From positions 1-64,000 of the forward strand of contig NZ_FUYY01000002.1 in assembly GCF_900168045.1 (NCBI RefSeq): a DNA stretch of 64,000 bases. Direction: 5' to 3'. Position numbers and translations under genes: made by a program. Positions 25,428 through 34,691 of the stretch are shown here, piece by piece; positions within the stretch are counted from its first letter, which is position 1, and every line of letters starts with the position of its first letter. A model generated the notes under the pieces. It saw nothing but the letters and a program-made list of their open reading frames with translations. It was not told the DNA's origin and did not search any database. This stretch comes from Salegentibacter holothuriorum. Its GTDB lineage: Bacteria; Bacteroidota; Bacteroidia; Flavobacteriales; Flavobacteriaceae.

Positions 25428-27134
25428 TTACAATTTTCTTTGGGTATCTCCACAATTCATCATTTCATCGCCGAAATAGGGATTTCTAATTTCTTCTGAA
25501 AGGCTTAACCAATTGGCGCCTTTATTATTATTCACCATAGGACAATGCTGAATATACAATGGCGTTTCCAGTGTTTCTATATTAGAGACCAAAACAATTA
25601 TATTCTCTGAAAGTACTTCAAAATGCTGCCGCTGCTGCTCTATATCGCTGCTTTCTGAAATTGCCTCAAGCATACTCTTGATCTTTTTAATATGTTGGGC
25701 TTCCATTTTCCCAAGGTTAGAAACGTTAAGGCGTTCTAACTGCTGATGCATTTTGGAAGCGGCAGCTTTAGCTCCCTCCGCATCAGTGTTTACAAATGCA
25801 TCTTTTAAATCAAAATAAGCCGGTAGCGTATTGGAAAGTTTCTCCTGAAAAGTAATGGGCAAATTCATTTTCATTTGGGCCGGATCTTTCTCTTTTTCAC
25901 TTTGATTCATCATAGAGTTTTTACCCTGAAGTTGCACTGCGGCATCTACGGTAAAGGTTCCGTGCACCACAATTTCTTCACCCTTTTGTAAGCCTTCTTC
26001 CACTACAAAGGAATCTCCCAGCGAAGTACCTAAAACCACTTCTCGAAGTTTAAAACCGGCACCGGCTTGCACTTCCTGCTTCACATAAACCAGAGAGCGT
26101 TTTCCTGTCCATAAAATAGCCGATTTGGGAACCACAATTTTATTGTTCTTACTGTCAAGGTTTTTTTCTATAATTCCGGTAGCGAAAACTCCTGGTTTTA
26201 TACGCTTATCCTTATTGGTAATTTCTACTCTAGCATTAGCTACTCTTGTTTTATCACTTAATAAAGGATCTACAAAACTTATCTCGCCCTCAAAAGTTTC
26301 TCCAGGAATAGATCTCATGGTATAATTCACTTTGCTGCCTTCTTCAATCCATGACATGTTACCCTCGTAAACATCAAAAAGCACCCAAAGCTTATCAAGG
26401 TTTGCTATCTCGTAGATAGGCATTCCGCGTTCCAGGTAATCACCCTGCTCTGACAATAATTCGGTAACTACACCGCCTACATCTGCAGTAATAGAAAAAC
26501 GTTCTATAGCCTTACCATTGCTTAGCACTTTATTGATCTGGTTTTCACTAATTTTCCAATTTCTAAGTTTTTGTTTTGCCGCTTCAAAAAGCTCTGGCTG
26601 GTTTTTCTTTATCTCTGCAGCTTGCAATAATTCTTCCTGCGCGGTTACTAGATCAGGTGAATAAACACTAGCCAAAACCTGACCTTTATTAACTCTTTCG
26701 CCGGTGAAATTTACATAGAGTCTTTCAATTCTTCCCGGTATATGGGTAGATTGCGTATACGTGTTACGTTCATCTACACTAACTTTACCATTTAATCTAA
26801 TCTCTTTATTAGCTTCTTGTTCTCCTATAACAAGCGTTTCTACATTAGCGAGTTTCATGGCATTTTCACTCATTACAAATACATCTGAATCCAGTGTGTT
26901 TTCATTTTCTGCAAGCGGAATAAGATCCATTCCACAAATTGGACAATCTCCCGGTTCGTTTTGTCTTACTGAAGGATGCATAGAACAGGTCCAGGTTTGA
27001 TTTTCAGCTAATTCTGAATGCTCGTGCCCCTCTTCCGGTTCCTTTTCATTTGCACCTCCAAAAATCAAATACCCCAATAAAATACCCAGCACTAATATGC
27101 CAGCGGCTTTCCATATATTCTTATTTCGTTTCAT
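25428..27134 (-). CDS. cusB: CusB-type RND efflux adaptor with metal-binding and DUF3347 domains
   Basis: Periplasmic adaptor of a tripartite Cu(I)/Ag(I) efflux pump, 568 residues. After an N-terminal anchor helix (about 9-25) and a His/Glu-rich linker comes a heavy-metal-binding module (TCSMHP...CPICGMDLIPL; Cys50, Cys64, Cys67). Barrel-sandwich, helical-hairpin and beta-barrel parts follow (about 90-400). Residues about 425-568 are a DUF3347 domain, with KDAFVNTDA and CPM...NPYFGDEMMNCG, paralogous to the lipoprotein at 23286-23849. Its start overlaps the end of the TolC-like gene by 14 bases. The added C-terminal domain is not part of the classical E. coli CusB. Confidence 0.92.
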   Translation of the reverse strand: MKRNKNIWKAAGILVLGILLGYLIFGGANEKEPEEGHEHSELAENQTWTCSMHPSVRQNEPGDCPICGMDLIPLAENENTLDSDVFVMSENAMKLANVETLVIGEQEANKEIRLNGKVSVDERNTYTQSTHIPGRIERLYVNFTGERVNKGQVLASVYSPDLVTAQEELLQAAEIKKNQPELFEAAKQKLRNWKISENQINKVLSNGKAIERFSITADVGGVVTELLSEQGDYLERGMPIYEIANLDKLWVLFDVYEGNMSWIEEGSKVNYTMRSIPGETFEGEISFVDPLLSDKTRVANARVEITNKDKRIKPGVFATGIIEKNLDSKNNKIVVPKSAILWTGKRSLVYVKQEVQAGAGFKLREVVLGTSLGDSFVVEEGLQKGEEIVVHGTFTVDAAVQLQGKNSMMNQSEKEKDPAQMKMNLPITFQEKLSNTLPAYFDLKDAFVNTDAEGAKAAASKMHQQLERLNVSNLGKMEAQHIKKIKSMLEAISESSDIEQQRQHFEVLSENIIVLVSNIETLETPLYIQHCPMVNNNKGANWLSLSEEIRNPYFGDEMMNCGDTQRKL

Positions 27135-28389
27135 CGTAATTCTGGGTTTTAGCTGATAAATATTCCATTTTTGCCTCTGCCGTAAATCCGGTTTTTAAGG
27201 CTTCTATTTGCTGAATTTTCAATATTAAAATATCCTGATTCATCTCAAGGACTTCTTCAAAATCGCCATTATCATTACTAAAAGCGGAAACCAAAAGTTT
27301 ATTGGCCTGGGCAGAACTTTCCAACTGCCTTTCATACAGCCTTAATAATTTATTGGTCTTCGTTAAATCGTAAAGTGTTGCTTCCAATTCACTTTGCAAC
27401 TGATTTTTTCTCGCTTCTTTATTCTTAATTGCGGCCTCTTGCATTAATTCTGCCTCCCTTTCAGCTGCTTTATATTTTTTTCTGAAAATTGGCAAAGTCA
27501 CTGACACCATGGGCATTATCGCATCCTGCCCATTACCAGGCGGATTAGCATCCATACGTTCTGAAATAATCGCGTAATCCAGGCCTATCCCAATGTTTGG
27601 TAAACCCGATTTTTGAGCGGTTTTTGCACGATTTTCGTAAGCTTCCCTTTCCCTGTCAAATTTGGTAAGTTCAGGATGCATATTAAAAGCTTCTTCTGTG
27701 TTAATCATTCCCTTCCTTAACTCAGCATCAAATACTAATGTATCCTGGATAGCGACTGTCGCTTCCTTATCCCTATTCAGTAAAAGGTTGAAACGTTTTT
27801 TTAGGCTTTCCAGTTGTTCTTGTTCAATCGCTATTTCAGTTAAAGCTGCATCTTGTTCTATATCTACTCTAACTACGTTCACCATTTTTGAGCTTCCGCT
27901 TCTAAATTTACTCAATGAAAGTTCCCGGTAAGAATCTAAGATATCCAGGTTCTTCTCTTTTAACAGGATCGTTTTATCTATAGCAAAGAGTTCGGCATAA
28001 GCCTTCTTTATTTCGAAAAACAAATTGGCCCGTTTCGCTAAATATTCCTGAAACCGGGCTTCTGCCAACAAATCTGCCGCATCTCTCTTTGTCTTTAAAG
28101 TTCCAAACCAGGGAAACATTTGCATAAAGCTAAAACGCGCTTCCTGAGCCCCCAGCCTCGTCTCCACCATTCTTCCAAAAGCACTCACCGTAAGTGTAGG
28201 ATCGGGCAATGAGGCTACTTGTGGAGATTGCTGCAAAGCCGCTTCAAAGTTTGTGTATGCCGATTGTAGTTCCGGGTTATTTTCTGCCGCAATCCTGAGA
28301 TAATCATTTAATTCCTGAGCTACTGCCCCTCCTAGAGGAAAGGCAATTAGCAACAGGCTTATCATTATTTTTTTTATATCTAATTTCAT
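27121..28389 (-). CDS. cusC: TolC-family outer-membrane efflux protein
   Basis: Outer-membrane duct of the CusABC-type pump, 422 residues. It has a signal peptide ending GGAVAQE, then two OEP repeats with long amphipathic helices (NNPELQSAYTNFEAALQQSP in the first; LPNIGIGLDYAI and the helix KAAEREAELMQEAA in the second). It has no lipobox. It lies 20 bases after the RND pump gene and overlaps cusB, giving a cusA-cusC-cusB order of transcription. Confidence 0.9.
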   Translation of the reverse strand: MKLDIKKIMISLLLIAFPLGGAVAQELNDYLRIAAENNPELQSAYTNFEAALQQSPQVASLPDPTLTVSAFGRMVETRLGAQEARFSFMQMFPWFGTLKTKRDAADLLAEARFQEYLAKRANLFFEIKKAYAELFAIDKTILLKEKNLDILDSYRELSLSKFRSGSSKMVNVVRVDIEQDAALTEIAIEQEQLESLKKRFNLLLNRDKEATVAIQDTLVFDAELRKGMINTEEAFNMHPELTKFDREREAYENRAKTAQKSGLPNIGIGLDYAIISERMDANPPGNGQDAIMPMVSVTLPIFRKKYKAAEREAELMQEAAIKNKEARKNQLQSELEATLYDLTKTNKLLRLYERQLESSAQANKLLVSAFSNDNGDFEEVLEMNQDILILKIQQIEALKTGFTAEAKMEYLSAKTQNYDETK

Positions 28390-28408
28390 GATCTAATATT
28401 TAATTTCT

Positions 28409-31400
28409 TCAGGAATTCTGAGTCTCAATTGTGGTTGGTTCTTCTCCACCATTTTCTTCAGCACTATATGGAGCATTTTCTCTCCAAATAGCCTGTAAAA
28501 TAGGCACAACGAAAATCGTCATAATTTGAATCAACATTCCACCTACAATTGGGATAGCCATTGGCACCATGATATCAGAACCTTTTCCGGTAGAAGTTAA
28601 TACCGGGAACAGGGCGATTATAGTTACCGCTGTTGTCATCATTGCGGGGCGTACTCGTTTTAAGCCTGCTTCCATTACTGCCTCCCGAACTTCAGTTACA
28701 GTTTTTGGCTTTTTTCGTTCAAAAACCTGGTGAATATACGTTCCCATTAAAACGCCATCATCTGTCGCAATACCAAATAATGCGATAAAACCAACCCAAA
28801 CGGCTACACTTAAATTAATCTCTTGCATTTGAAAAAGATCTCGCATATTGGTTCCAAAAATGCCAAAATCCATAAACCATCCCTGCCCATACAGCCAAAT
28901 CATAATAAACCCACCGGCAAAGGCAACAAACACGCCTGAAAAATGAATGGTAGAAGCAATAATGCTTTTAAACTGGAAGTATAGTAACAAGAAAATAATT
29001 ACCAGGCAGATAGGAATAAGTATTGAGAGACGCTTTACTGCCCGCACCTGGTTTTCGTAGTTTCCGGAGAACTTATAACTAATTCCCTCTGGTACATCTA
29101 AATCTCCTGCAGCTATTTTATCCTGTATATGCTTTTTAGCATCATTAACCACGTTTACTTCGGCAAAGCCGTCACGTTTATCAAAAAGCACATATCCCGT
29201 TAGAAAAGTATCTTCACTTTTAATCATTTGTGGGCCCTGCTCATAATTAAGCTCAGCGAACTCTCTTAAAGGAATTTGGGCTCCCTTTGGAGTTGGAACC
29301 AGAATATTTTTAATGCTTTCGGGATCGTCCCGCAATTCCCGAGGATATCTTACCCGTACGGGGAATCGCTCACGCCCTTCTACGGTAGAAGTAATTTCCA
29401 TACCACCAATAGCGGTTTCTATGGTTTGTTGCACATCTTCAATACTAAGCCCATACCGGGCAATTGCATTTCGATCTATATCTATTTCCAGATAAGGTTT
29501 TCCCACGACACGATCTGCAAAAACAGCTTCAGACTTTACCGAAGGAACTTCTTTTAGCAATTCTTCCAATTCCATTCCAAAATCCTGTATGGCTCTAAGG
29601 TTTGGCCCGTAAACTTTTATTCCCATTGGTGCACGCATCCCTGTTTGTAGCATTACAAGACGGGTTTCTATAGGCTGTAACTTTGGAGCCGAAGTCACAC
29701 CCGGAAGATTTGTGCGCTTTGTAATTTCATCCCAGATATCATCTGGACTATTAATATGTTCACGCCAGTTTCGATAGAATTCTCCATCCTCATCTTCAAT
29801 TAAATGATCGGGAAAAACATCTTGTTGAATAGCTTCAGCGTTAGTTATTGTATCACCAGATTTTAAGATAAACCGGTTTTCATCATCAACTTTAAAGCGT
29901 TGCATAGAACCATCTTCAGCAAGAATAAACTCAGGTTTATAATTGATGATATTTTCAAACATAGAAATTGGTGCAGGATCCAGGGCCGTTTCTGCCCTCC
30001 CTAATTTACCTACAACAACATCAATTTCTGGGATGCTAGCTACTGCCATATCAAGCTGTTTTAAGGTTTTGGTAGTTTCCTCCATTCCAGCATGAGGCAT
30101 AGTAGTTGGCATTAACAAAAAGCTACCTTCGTTTAATGATGGCATAAATTCCTTACCTACCCCTGGAAAAGTATGTGCCATGCCGCTCCAAACTGGAGTG
30201 GTCTTTACATTCCATCCTATTTTATCAAAACCTTTAGCTACAAAACCGAACATATTTGGAAACCCAAACCAGATCATGGCCCCAAAAAAGATAGTGATAA
30301 TAGGTAGTGAAAGGAATTTTGCTTTATTGTTTAAGCACCAATTTAAAATTGGTTCGTAGAATTTCACGATCATCATTAAAATAACTAACGTGATACTTAA
30401 GAGTAGGATAACAAAAATATAGTTAGCAAAAGCAGATTTTTGAAACCCAAGTGGCATCCACTCTTCAGCAAGGAAGAAAATTGTTACGGCAAGTATTAAA
30501 CCGGGAATGACGTACCTGGAATATTTACCAAGAAATTGTGGGTCTCTATCTTCAGCAATTTTCACCAATCCAATAAGCGTAAGGGCCAGAGATAACCAGA
30601 AACTAAAAACAATAGCCAGCACTATTCCTGAAATTATAAGTATAAAATTCCAGATTCGTTGTGTCTTCTTTTTATTGATTTTAATATTAAAAAAGAAATA
30701 GGAAAGCATTGGCAGCACAAAAACTCCGATTAAAAAAGCCGCAACAAGTGCAAAGGTTTTGGTAAAAGCTAAGGGCCTAAATAATTTTCCTTCAGCATTT
30801 TCCATAAAGAAAACCGGAATAAAGCTTACAATAGTGGTTGCTAAAGCGGTGGTTACCGCAGGAGCCACTTCAACGGTAGCTTTATAGATTATTCCTGCAA
30901 GCTTATTACCTCGGGCATTTTTATTTTCGGGCATTTCGAGCCATCGAACAGTATTCTCAACAAAAACAATCCCAACATCTACCATAACCCCAATCGCAAT
31001 TGCAATACCAGAAAGCGCCACCACATTAGCATCAACTCCAAAATAACGCATGGCAATAAACGTCATAAGAACTGCCACCGGCAACAAACTGGAAATTAAA
31101 ATAGAGGCTCGTAGGTTTAAAACCAGTACAATAATTACTATTATACTAATAAGTACCTCGTGAGAAAGTGCTCTCTCCAGCGTATTAATAGTTTCATTGA
31201 TAAGTTGCGTTCTATCATAAAAAGGCACTATAGTTAATTGGCTTTCGGTACCATCGGCAAGAATTTTTGAGGGCAAGCCTGAAGCTAATTCCTGAATTTT
31301 ATCTTTAGTATTTTGGATAACTGCCAGTGGATTTGAACCATACCGGGCCACCACTACACCTCCTACTACTTCAGCTCCGCCTTTATCCAGAACACCCCGG

Positions 31401-32266
31401 CGTTCGGCAGGGCCTAAATTTACCTGTCCCAGATCTTTAATAAATATTGGTGTATTTTCATTCTCGGCAACAACGGTATTTTCAATATCCTCAATAGACT
31501 TTATATAGCCCAAGCCTCTAACGAGGTACTCAACTTTATTAATTTCCAGAGTTTTTGCACCGGCGTCACGATTGGAATTTTTTACGGCTTTCATCACCTG
31601 ATCAATACCAACTCCATAAGCTTTAAGCGCATCGGGATCTACATCTATTTGATATTCCTGGACAAAACCACCTATAGAAGCAACCTCAGAAACCCCTTTA
31701 GTTCCACTTAAACCTAGTTTAACATAATAGTCCTGGATTTTTCTCAATTCATGTAGGTCCCAACCCCCGGTTACATTCCCATCTTTATCACGGCCCTCCA
31801 GGGTATACCAAAACACCTGGCCTAAGCCGGTAGCATCTGGCCCTAAAGTTGGTTGAACATCTGGAGGAAGCAAACCGGTTGACAGTGAATTCAATTTCTC
31901 CAAAACCCGACTTCTAGACCAGTAGAACTCTACATTTTCTTCAAAAATGATATATATGCTGGAAAACCCAAACATAGAAGAACTACGAATAGATTTCACT
32001 CCAGGAATTCCCAGTAGTGTACTGGTAAGTGGATAGGTAATTTGATCTTCTATATCTTGCGGAGAACGCCCTGCCCAATTAGTAAAAACAATTTGCTGAT
32101 TCTCTCCTATATCAGGGATAGCATCTACGGGAACAGGATCGCTTGGAAGAAACCCAGTATTCCAGTCAAAAGGAGCCGCAACCAGGCCCCAGCCTATCAA
32201 GGAAACCAATAGCAAAATGGAAACGAGGCGGTTGGAAAGAAAATATTTAATGATCTTATTGAACAT
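28409..32266 (-). CDS. cusA: CusA/CzcA-type heavy-metal RND pump
   Basis: Proton-driven inner-membrane pump that moves Cu(I)/Ag(I) out through CusC. A start at 32266 (MFNKIIKYFLSNRLVSI) is preferred to one 29 codons upstream, because RND pumps begin with this amphipathic helix and first membrane span. The result is 1285 residues, longer than E. coli CusA (about 1047) owing to an expanded middle region with extra membrane spans (about 545-700) and a periplasmic insertion, as in other Bacteroidota members. The HME signatures GIAIAIGVMVDVGIVFVENT (TM4) and PMGIKVYGP are present. First gene of the cusACB operon. Confidence 0.93.
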   Translation of the reverse strand: MFNKIIKYFLSNRLVSILLLVSLIGWGLVAAPFDWNTGFLPSDPVPVDAIPDIGENQQIVFTNWAGRSPQDIEDQITYPLTSTLLGIPGVKSIRSSSMFGFSSIYIIFEENVEFYWSRSRVLEKLNSLSTGLLPPDVQPTLGPDATGLGQVFWYTLEGRDKDGNVTGGWDLHELRKIQDYYVKLGLSGTKGVSEVASIGGFVQEYQIDVDPDALKAYGVGIDQVMKAVKNSNRDAGAKTLEINKVEYLVRGLGYIKSIEDIENTVVAENENTPIFIKDLGQVNLGPAERRGVLDKGGAEVVGGVVVARYGSNPLAVIQNTKDKIQELASGLPSKILADGTESQLTIVPFYDRTQLINETINTLERALSHEVLISIIVIIVLVLNLRASILISSLLPVAVLMTFIAMRYFGVDANVVALSGIAIAIGVMVDVGIVFVENTVRWLEMPENKNARGNKLAGIIYKATVEVAPAVTTALATTIVSFIPVFFMENAEGKLFRPLAFTKTFALVAAFLIGVFVLPMLSYFFFNIKINKKKTQRIWNFILIISGIVLAIVFSFWLSLALTLIGLVKIAEDRDPQFLGKYSRYVIPGLILAVTIFFLAEEWMPLGFQKSAFANYIFVILLLSITLVILMMIVKFYEPILNWCLNNKAKFLSLPIITIFFGAMIWFGFPNMFGFVAKGFDKIGWNVKTTPVWSGMAHTFPGVGKEFMPSLNEGSFLLMPTTMPHAGMEETTKTLKQLDMAVASIPEIDVVVGKLGRAETALDPAPISMFENIINYKPEFILAEDGSMQRFKVDDENRFILKSGDTITNAEAIQQDVFPDHLIEDEDGEFYRNWREHINSPDDIWDEITKRTNLPGVTSAPKLQPIETRLVMLQTGMRAPMGIKVYGPNLRAIQDFGMELEELLKEVPSVKSEAVFADRVVGKPYLEIDIDRNAIARYGLSIEDVQQTIETAIGGMEITSTVEGRERFPVRVRYPRELRDDPESIKNILVPTPKGAQIPLREFAELNYEQGPQMIKSEDTFLTGYVLFDKRDGFAEVNVVNDAKKHIQDKIAAGDLDVPEGISYKFSGNYENQVRAVKRLSILIPICLVIIFLLLYFQFKSIIASTIHFSGVFVAFAGGFIMIWLYGQGWFMDFGIFGTNMRDLFQMQEINLSVAVWVGFIALFGIATDDGVLMGTYIHQVFERKKPKTVTEVREAVMEAGLKRVRPAMMTTAVTIIALFPVLTSTGKGSDIMVPMAIPIVGGMLIQIMTIFVVPILQAIWRENAPYSAEENGGEEPTTIETQNS

Positions 32267-32463
32267 GGACTTTGATATACATTTATAAAACAACGAAACG
32301 ATGTAAAAAAGAATGAGATGAAGAAGTATCTCAAAACCAAACTGTAAATGCAATTATGAATAAAGTGAAGTAAACTGTTTTATAACCTATAAACACAGAT
32401 TACAATTGGCCTTCCAATAATTAAGATCATTGAGAGACAAAATCACATTTACAAAAATGTATA

Positions 32464-32856
32464 TCAAATAAGAAAAACCTGGTCTTCAAGCTGAATGTCT
32501 TTGACCAGAAGTGGTGGAGTGTAATATTTAAACGGAACAATTTCCTTTGGATTATCCTCTAAAATAAAGATATAGGAATAAGCAAAGCCGATAAGAAAAA
32601 CCTGCTGATTTAAGTCTAAAGAATCAAATTTATGTTTTAACTCATCCTGACCTTCTATCGCTAATTTCTCATTGCTACAACAAGAATCCTGGGCTGAAGC
32701 TTCCATATCCATACCACAGGTTTGGGCTTCTGAAAAAATTGCCGTATCTACTAAAAAGCTTCCACAGAAATGTTTATCAACCGTAAAAGAAAAGGTTGAA
32801 AACAGCACTAGAAATGCCATGGCTACAGAAATGCTATGTTGAGAAGCTTTTTTCAT
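32464..32856 (-). CDS. HYC_CC_PP family protein
   Basis: Small secreted or membrane-anchored protein of 130 residues found in Bacteroidota beside copper and RND efflux genes. The signal-type helix (residues 8-26) is followed by the conserved DKHFCG (His29, Cys31), a CysCys pair (Cys59-Cys60 in DSCCSNEKL) and a C-terminal Pro-Pro (YYTPPLL). A second hydrophobic stretch (QVFLIGFAYSYIFIL) lies near residue 85. The conserved Cys and His suggest metal binding; no activity is known. It sits 197 bases upstream of cusA and closes the copper block. Confidence 0.85.
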   Translation of the reverse strand: MKKASQHSISVAMAFLVLFSTFSFTVDKHFCGSFLVDTAIFSEAQTCGMDMEASAQDSCCSNEKLAIEGQDELKHKFDSLDLNQQVFLIGFAYSYIFILEDNPKEIVPFKYYTPPLLVKDIQLEDQVFLI

Positions 32857-32922
32857 CAGCTACAAAAATAGGCAAAATTTTGAAATAAAGTACTTTCCGG
32901 TTTTTGGGAATAACTTTTAAGA

Positions 32923-33366
32923 TTATGGGTTTTCCCTTTTTTTTAATCGATAATAGTAAAAAGCAGGCAGTAAAATAAGAACGAATAATGGATGAATTAA
33001 AAACCTTCTCACATAAAACAAACCCATAACATTTTGTTCATTTAGATTAAAATAAAGCAGACTAAAAGTAGAAAGGCTAATTCCAAATAGCACAGCAAAT
33101 AGTAAAGTGGCGAATTTCAGGATATTTTTATCCCGAAAAGCTACAAAAAGGATAACAAGAGAAATAATGGTGTTTAGCCAATAACGTAAACTTATATTCA
33201 GCAATAGTTTAGGAAAGATAATTTGGGGTACATCCATAGCCAGGTGCCCACCATAGCGATAAAAATCAATTAAGGGATCATAAAACAGCTGATGTTCAAA
33301 AAGCCTTACCAATACCAGCAACACCACTAAAATTCCAATCTGCAAAAGTCTCAATAAGTTTTTCAT
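32923..33366 (-). CDS. Exosortase F system-associated membrane protein
   Basis: Membrane protein of 147 residues with about four hydrophobic helices, encoded directly downstream of xrtF and overlapping it by four bases (ATGA). This position, its length and sequences such as RLFEHQLFYDPLIDF match the partner protein that always accompanies XrtF in Flavobacteriia. It probably acts with the transpeptidase in the inner membrane, but its job is unknown. Confidence 0.85.
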   Translation of the reverse strand: MKNLLRLLQIGILVVLLVLVRLFEHQLFYDPLIDFYRYGGHLAMDVPQIIFPKLLLNISLRYWLNTIISLVILFVAFRDKNILKFATLLFAVLFGISLSTFSLLYFNLNEQNVMGLFYVRRFLIHPLFVLILLPAFYYYRLKKRENP

Positions 33367-33908
33367 ACTATATGCTTTCGGCTATAAATTCGAACCCAGA
33401 TTACCCAAAGCAGAAATACGGTGCCGTAGATAATTAATGGAAAAATGATGCTATGGAAAAATTCGGTGTGCTGCGGATATTCATAGATCCCAACTGCAAG
33501 AATAGCAATTCTAATTATATTCATCGTATAAATTATCACGCTTCCCGCCAGTAAATAAAGTAGGGTTAATTTTAATTTCCCAAAGAAAGAAAGTACAAAG
33601 GAAGTAAATAGAATTATAATACTAATGGCGTTACAACCCTCTATAATTCTCGCTAAATAGGCATCATTAACAATTAGTTTCATTGAAAGTTCTGACTGGT
33701 GCGGTAAAATTTGCGCGTTATAACCAAAACTATTTATTAAGGCTTCACTTTGTTTGGCTACCAAATGGGTAAAATAGTCGGGGAAATAAACCGGAGATCT
33801 AAAAAACTCCAGGTAAAGATTATAGATTAATGTAAGAACCAGATAACTTCCCAAAAACATAAAAATAAAACGAAGTACCGATTTGTATTTAACGAATAAC
33901 CTGATCAA
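33363..33908 (-). CDS. xrtF: Exosortase family protein XrtF
   Basis: Inner-membrane cysteine transpeptidase of the exosortase/archaeosortase superfamily, 181 residues. The three conserved catalytic residues are all visible: Cys92 in IEGCNAIS, Arg133 in NIIRIAIL and His152 in FFHSIIFP, within membrane helices. It is a short, single-domain form, typical of the Flavobacteriia XrtF type. Exosortases cut and process C-terminal sorting signals of exported proteins, but no such target protein is found in this window. It lies divergently from the GAF gene, with only 87 bases between the start codons. Confidence 0.9.
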   Translation of the reverse strand: MIRLFVKYKSVLRFIFMFLGSYLVLTLIYNLYLEFFRSPVYFPDYFTHLVAKQSEALINSFGYNAQILPHQSELSMKLIVNDAYLARIIEGCNAISIIILFTSFVLSFFGKLKLTLLYLLAGSVIIYTMNIIRIAILAVGIYEYPQHTEFFHSIIFPLIIYGTVFLLWVIWVRIYSRKHIV

Positions 33909-33971
33909 TTTTTGAGGGGGTTTTTAACAAATTTATATAAATATGTGTCTGCGCTTACTATTATTTTTAAA

Positions 33972-33979
33972 TACTTTTG
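33972..33979 (+). promoter_or_regulatory. -7 box ahead of the GAF gene
   Basis: TACTTTTG fits TANNTTTG exactly, 16 bases before the chosen ATG at 33996. No clear -33 TTG is seen. The box supports the downstream start over a longer reading frame beginning at 33912, whose extra 28 codons would lie across the promoter. Confidence 0.45.
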
Positions 33980-33995
33980 CACTAAAATATCAACT

Positions 33996-34466
33996 ATGCC
34001 TTTTCAGAAATTAAAACCGGAAATTAAAACAATTATTGAAAACGAAAATCTATCTGTAGACCATAGATTATCGCAGGTTTGTGAAGTTTTAAAAGAAAAT
34101 ATCCCTTATTACGATTGGGTAGGTTTTTATTTTAAGAATGGCGATAAAGAAGAATTAAAATTACGCTCTTTTGCCGGGGAACCTACAGATCATACTATTA
34201 TTCCTTTCGGAAAAGGGATTTGCGGGCAGGTAGCGGTTTCTAATGAAAACTTTGTAGTTCCAGATGTAAAAGCACAAAACAATTATATAGCCTGTAGCAT
34301 TAATGTAAAAGCTGAAATTGTTGTGCCGCTTTTCTTAAATGGTGAAAATGTTGGTCAGATAGATATTGATTCCCATACACCAGATCCATTTTCTAAAGAA
34401 GATGAGGCGTTTTTACAATGGGTAAATGAAGAAGTTGCAGAAATTTTAAAAGCCCCATCTGCCTGA
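33996..34466 (+). CDS. GAF-domain protein, free methionine-(R)-sulfoxide reductase-like
   Basis: Soluble GAF-fold protein of 156 residues resembling fRMsr (MsrC/YebR), which reduces free methionine-R-sulfoxide. The family core IPFGKGICGQ (Cys76) and NYIACSINVKAEIVVPL (Cys100), then GQIDIDS, are present. Cys76 and Cys100 match two of the three redox cysteines of the E. coli enzyme. The third, ten residues before the first, is His66 here, so the recycling disulfide may differ. The start was chosen from the -7 box. The last codons and TGA stop lie in the inverted end of a family B repeat, so the C-terminus (KAPSA) is probably not original. Confidence 0.8.
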   Translation: MPFQKLKPEIKTIIENENLSVDHRLSQVCEVLKENIPYYDWVGFYFKNGDKEELKLRSFAGEPTDHTIIPFGKGICGQVAVSNENFVVPDVKAQNNYIACSINVKAEIVVPLFLNGENVGQIDIDSHTPDPFSKEDEAFLQWVNEEVAEILKAPSA

Positions 34467-34687
34467 AGACATCTTCCCCAAAGGGAAAGAAAAAAACTAT
34501 CTCCTTACACAAATATTTCACCAAAACTCACCACTTTTACTCCTTACTAAAACTGCGAAAAAAGCATTTATAATCTCGGCAATTGATGGCAGTAGGGTTT
34601 GAAACACATGACTTTATAAGGAGGTTTTAATTAAAATCGGCTTAGCCTTCTCTCCCCTTTGGGGAGATGCCGATAGGCAGAGGGGCT
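34451..34687. mobile_element. MITE-like element, family B, between convergent genes
   Basis: A 237-base element with inverted ends of about 38 bases. The left end begins AGCCCCATCTGCCT and the right end, read inverted, AGCCCCTCTGCCT; both continue CATCT(T/C)CCCCAAAGGG. No coding capacity. It accounts for the whole gap between the GAF gene and the ABC permease gene. Its left end overlaps the last five codons plus stop of the GAF gene, and its right end stops five bases short of the permease stop. Paired ends followed by a T-run could terminate transcription from both sides. Confidence 0.7.
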
Positions 34688-34691
34688 TTTT

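Noticed and set aside
17996-32856. A complete mobile genomic island
   Set aside because: No integrase, tRNA border, direct repeats or clear composition change was seen, so transfer of the copper block is not claimed.
34451-34687. Insertion sequence with transposase
   Set aside because: Only 237 bases with no coding frame; a non-autonomous element at most.
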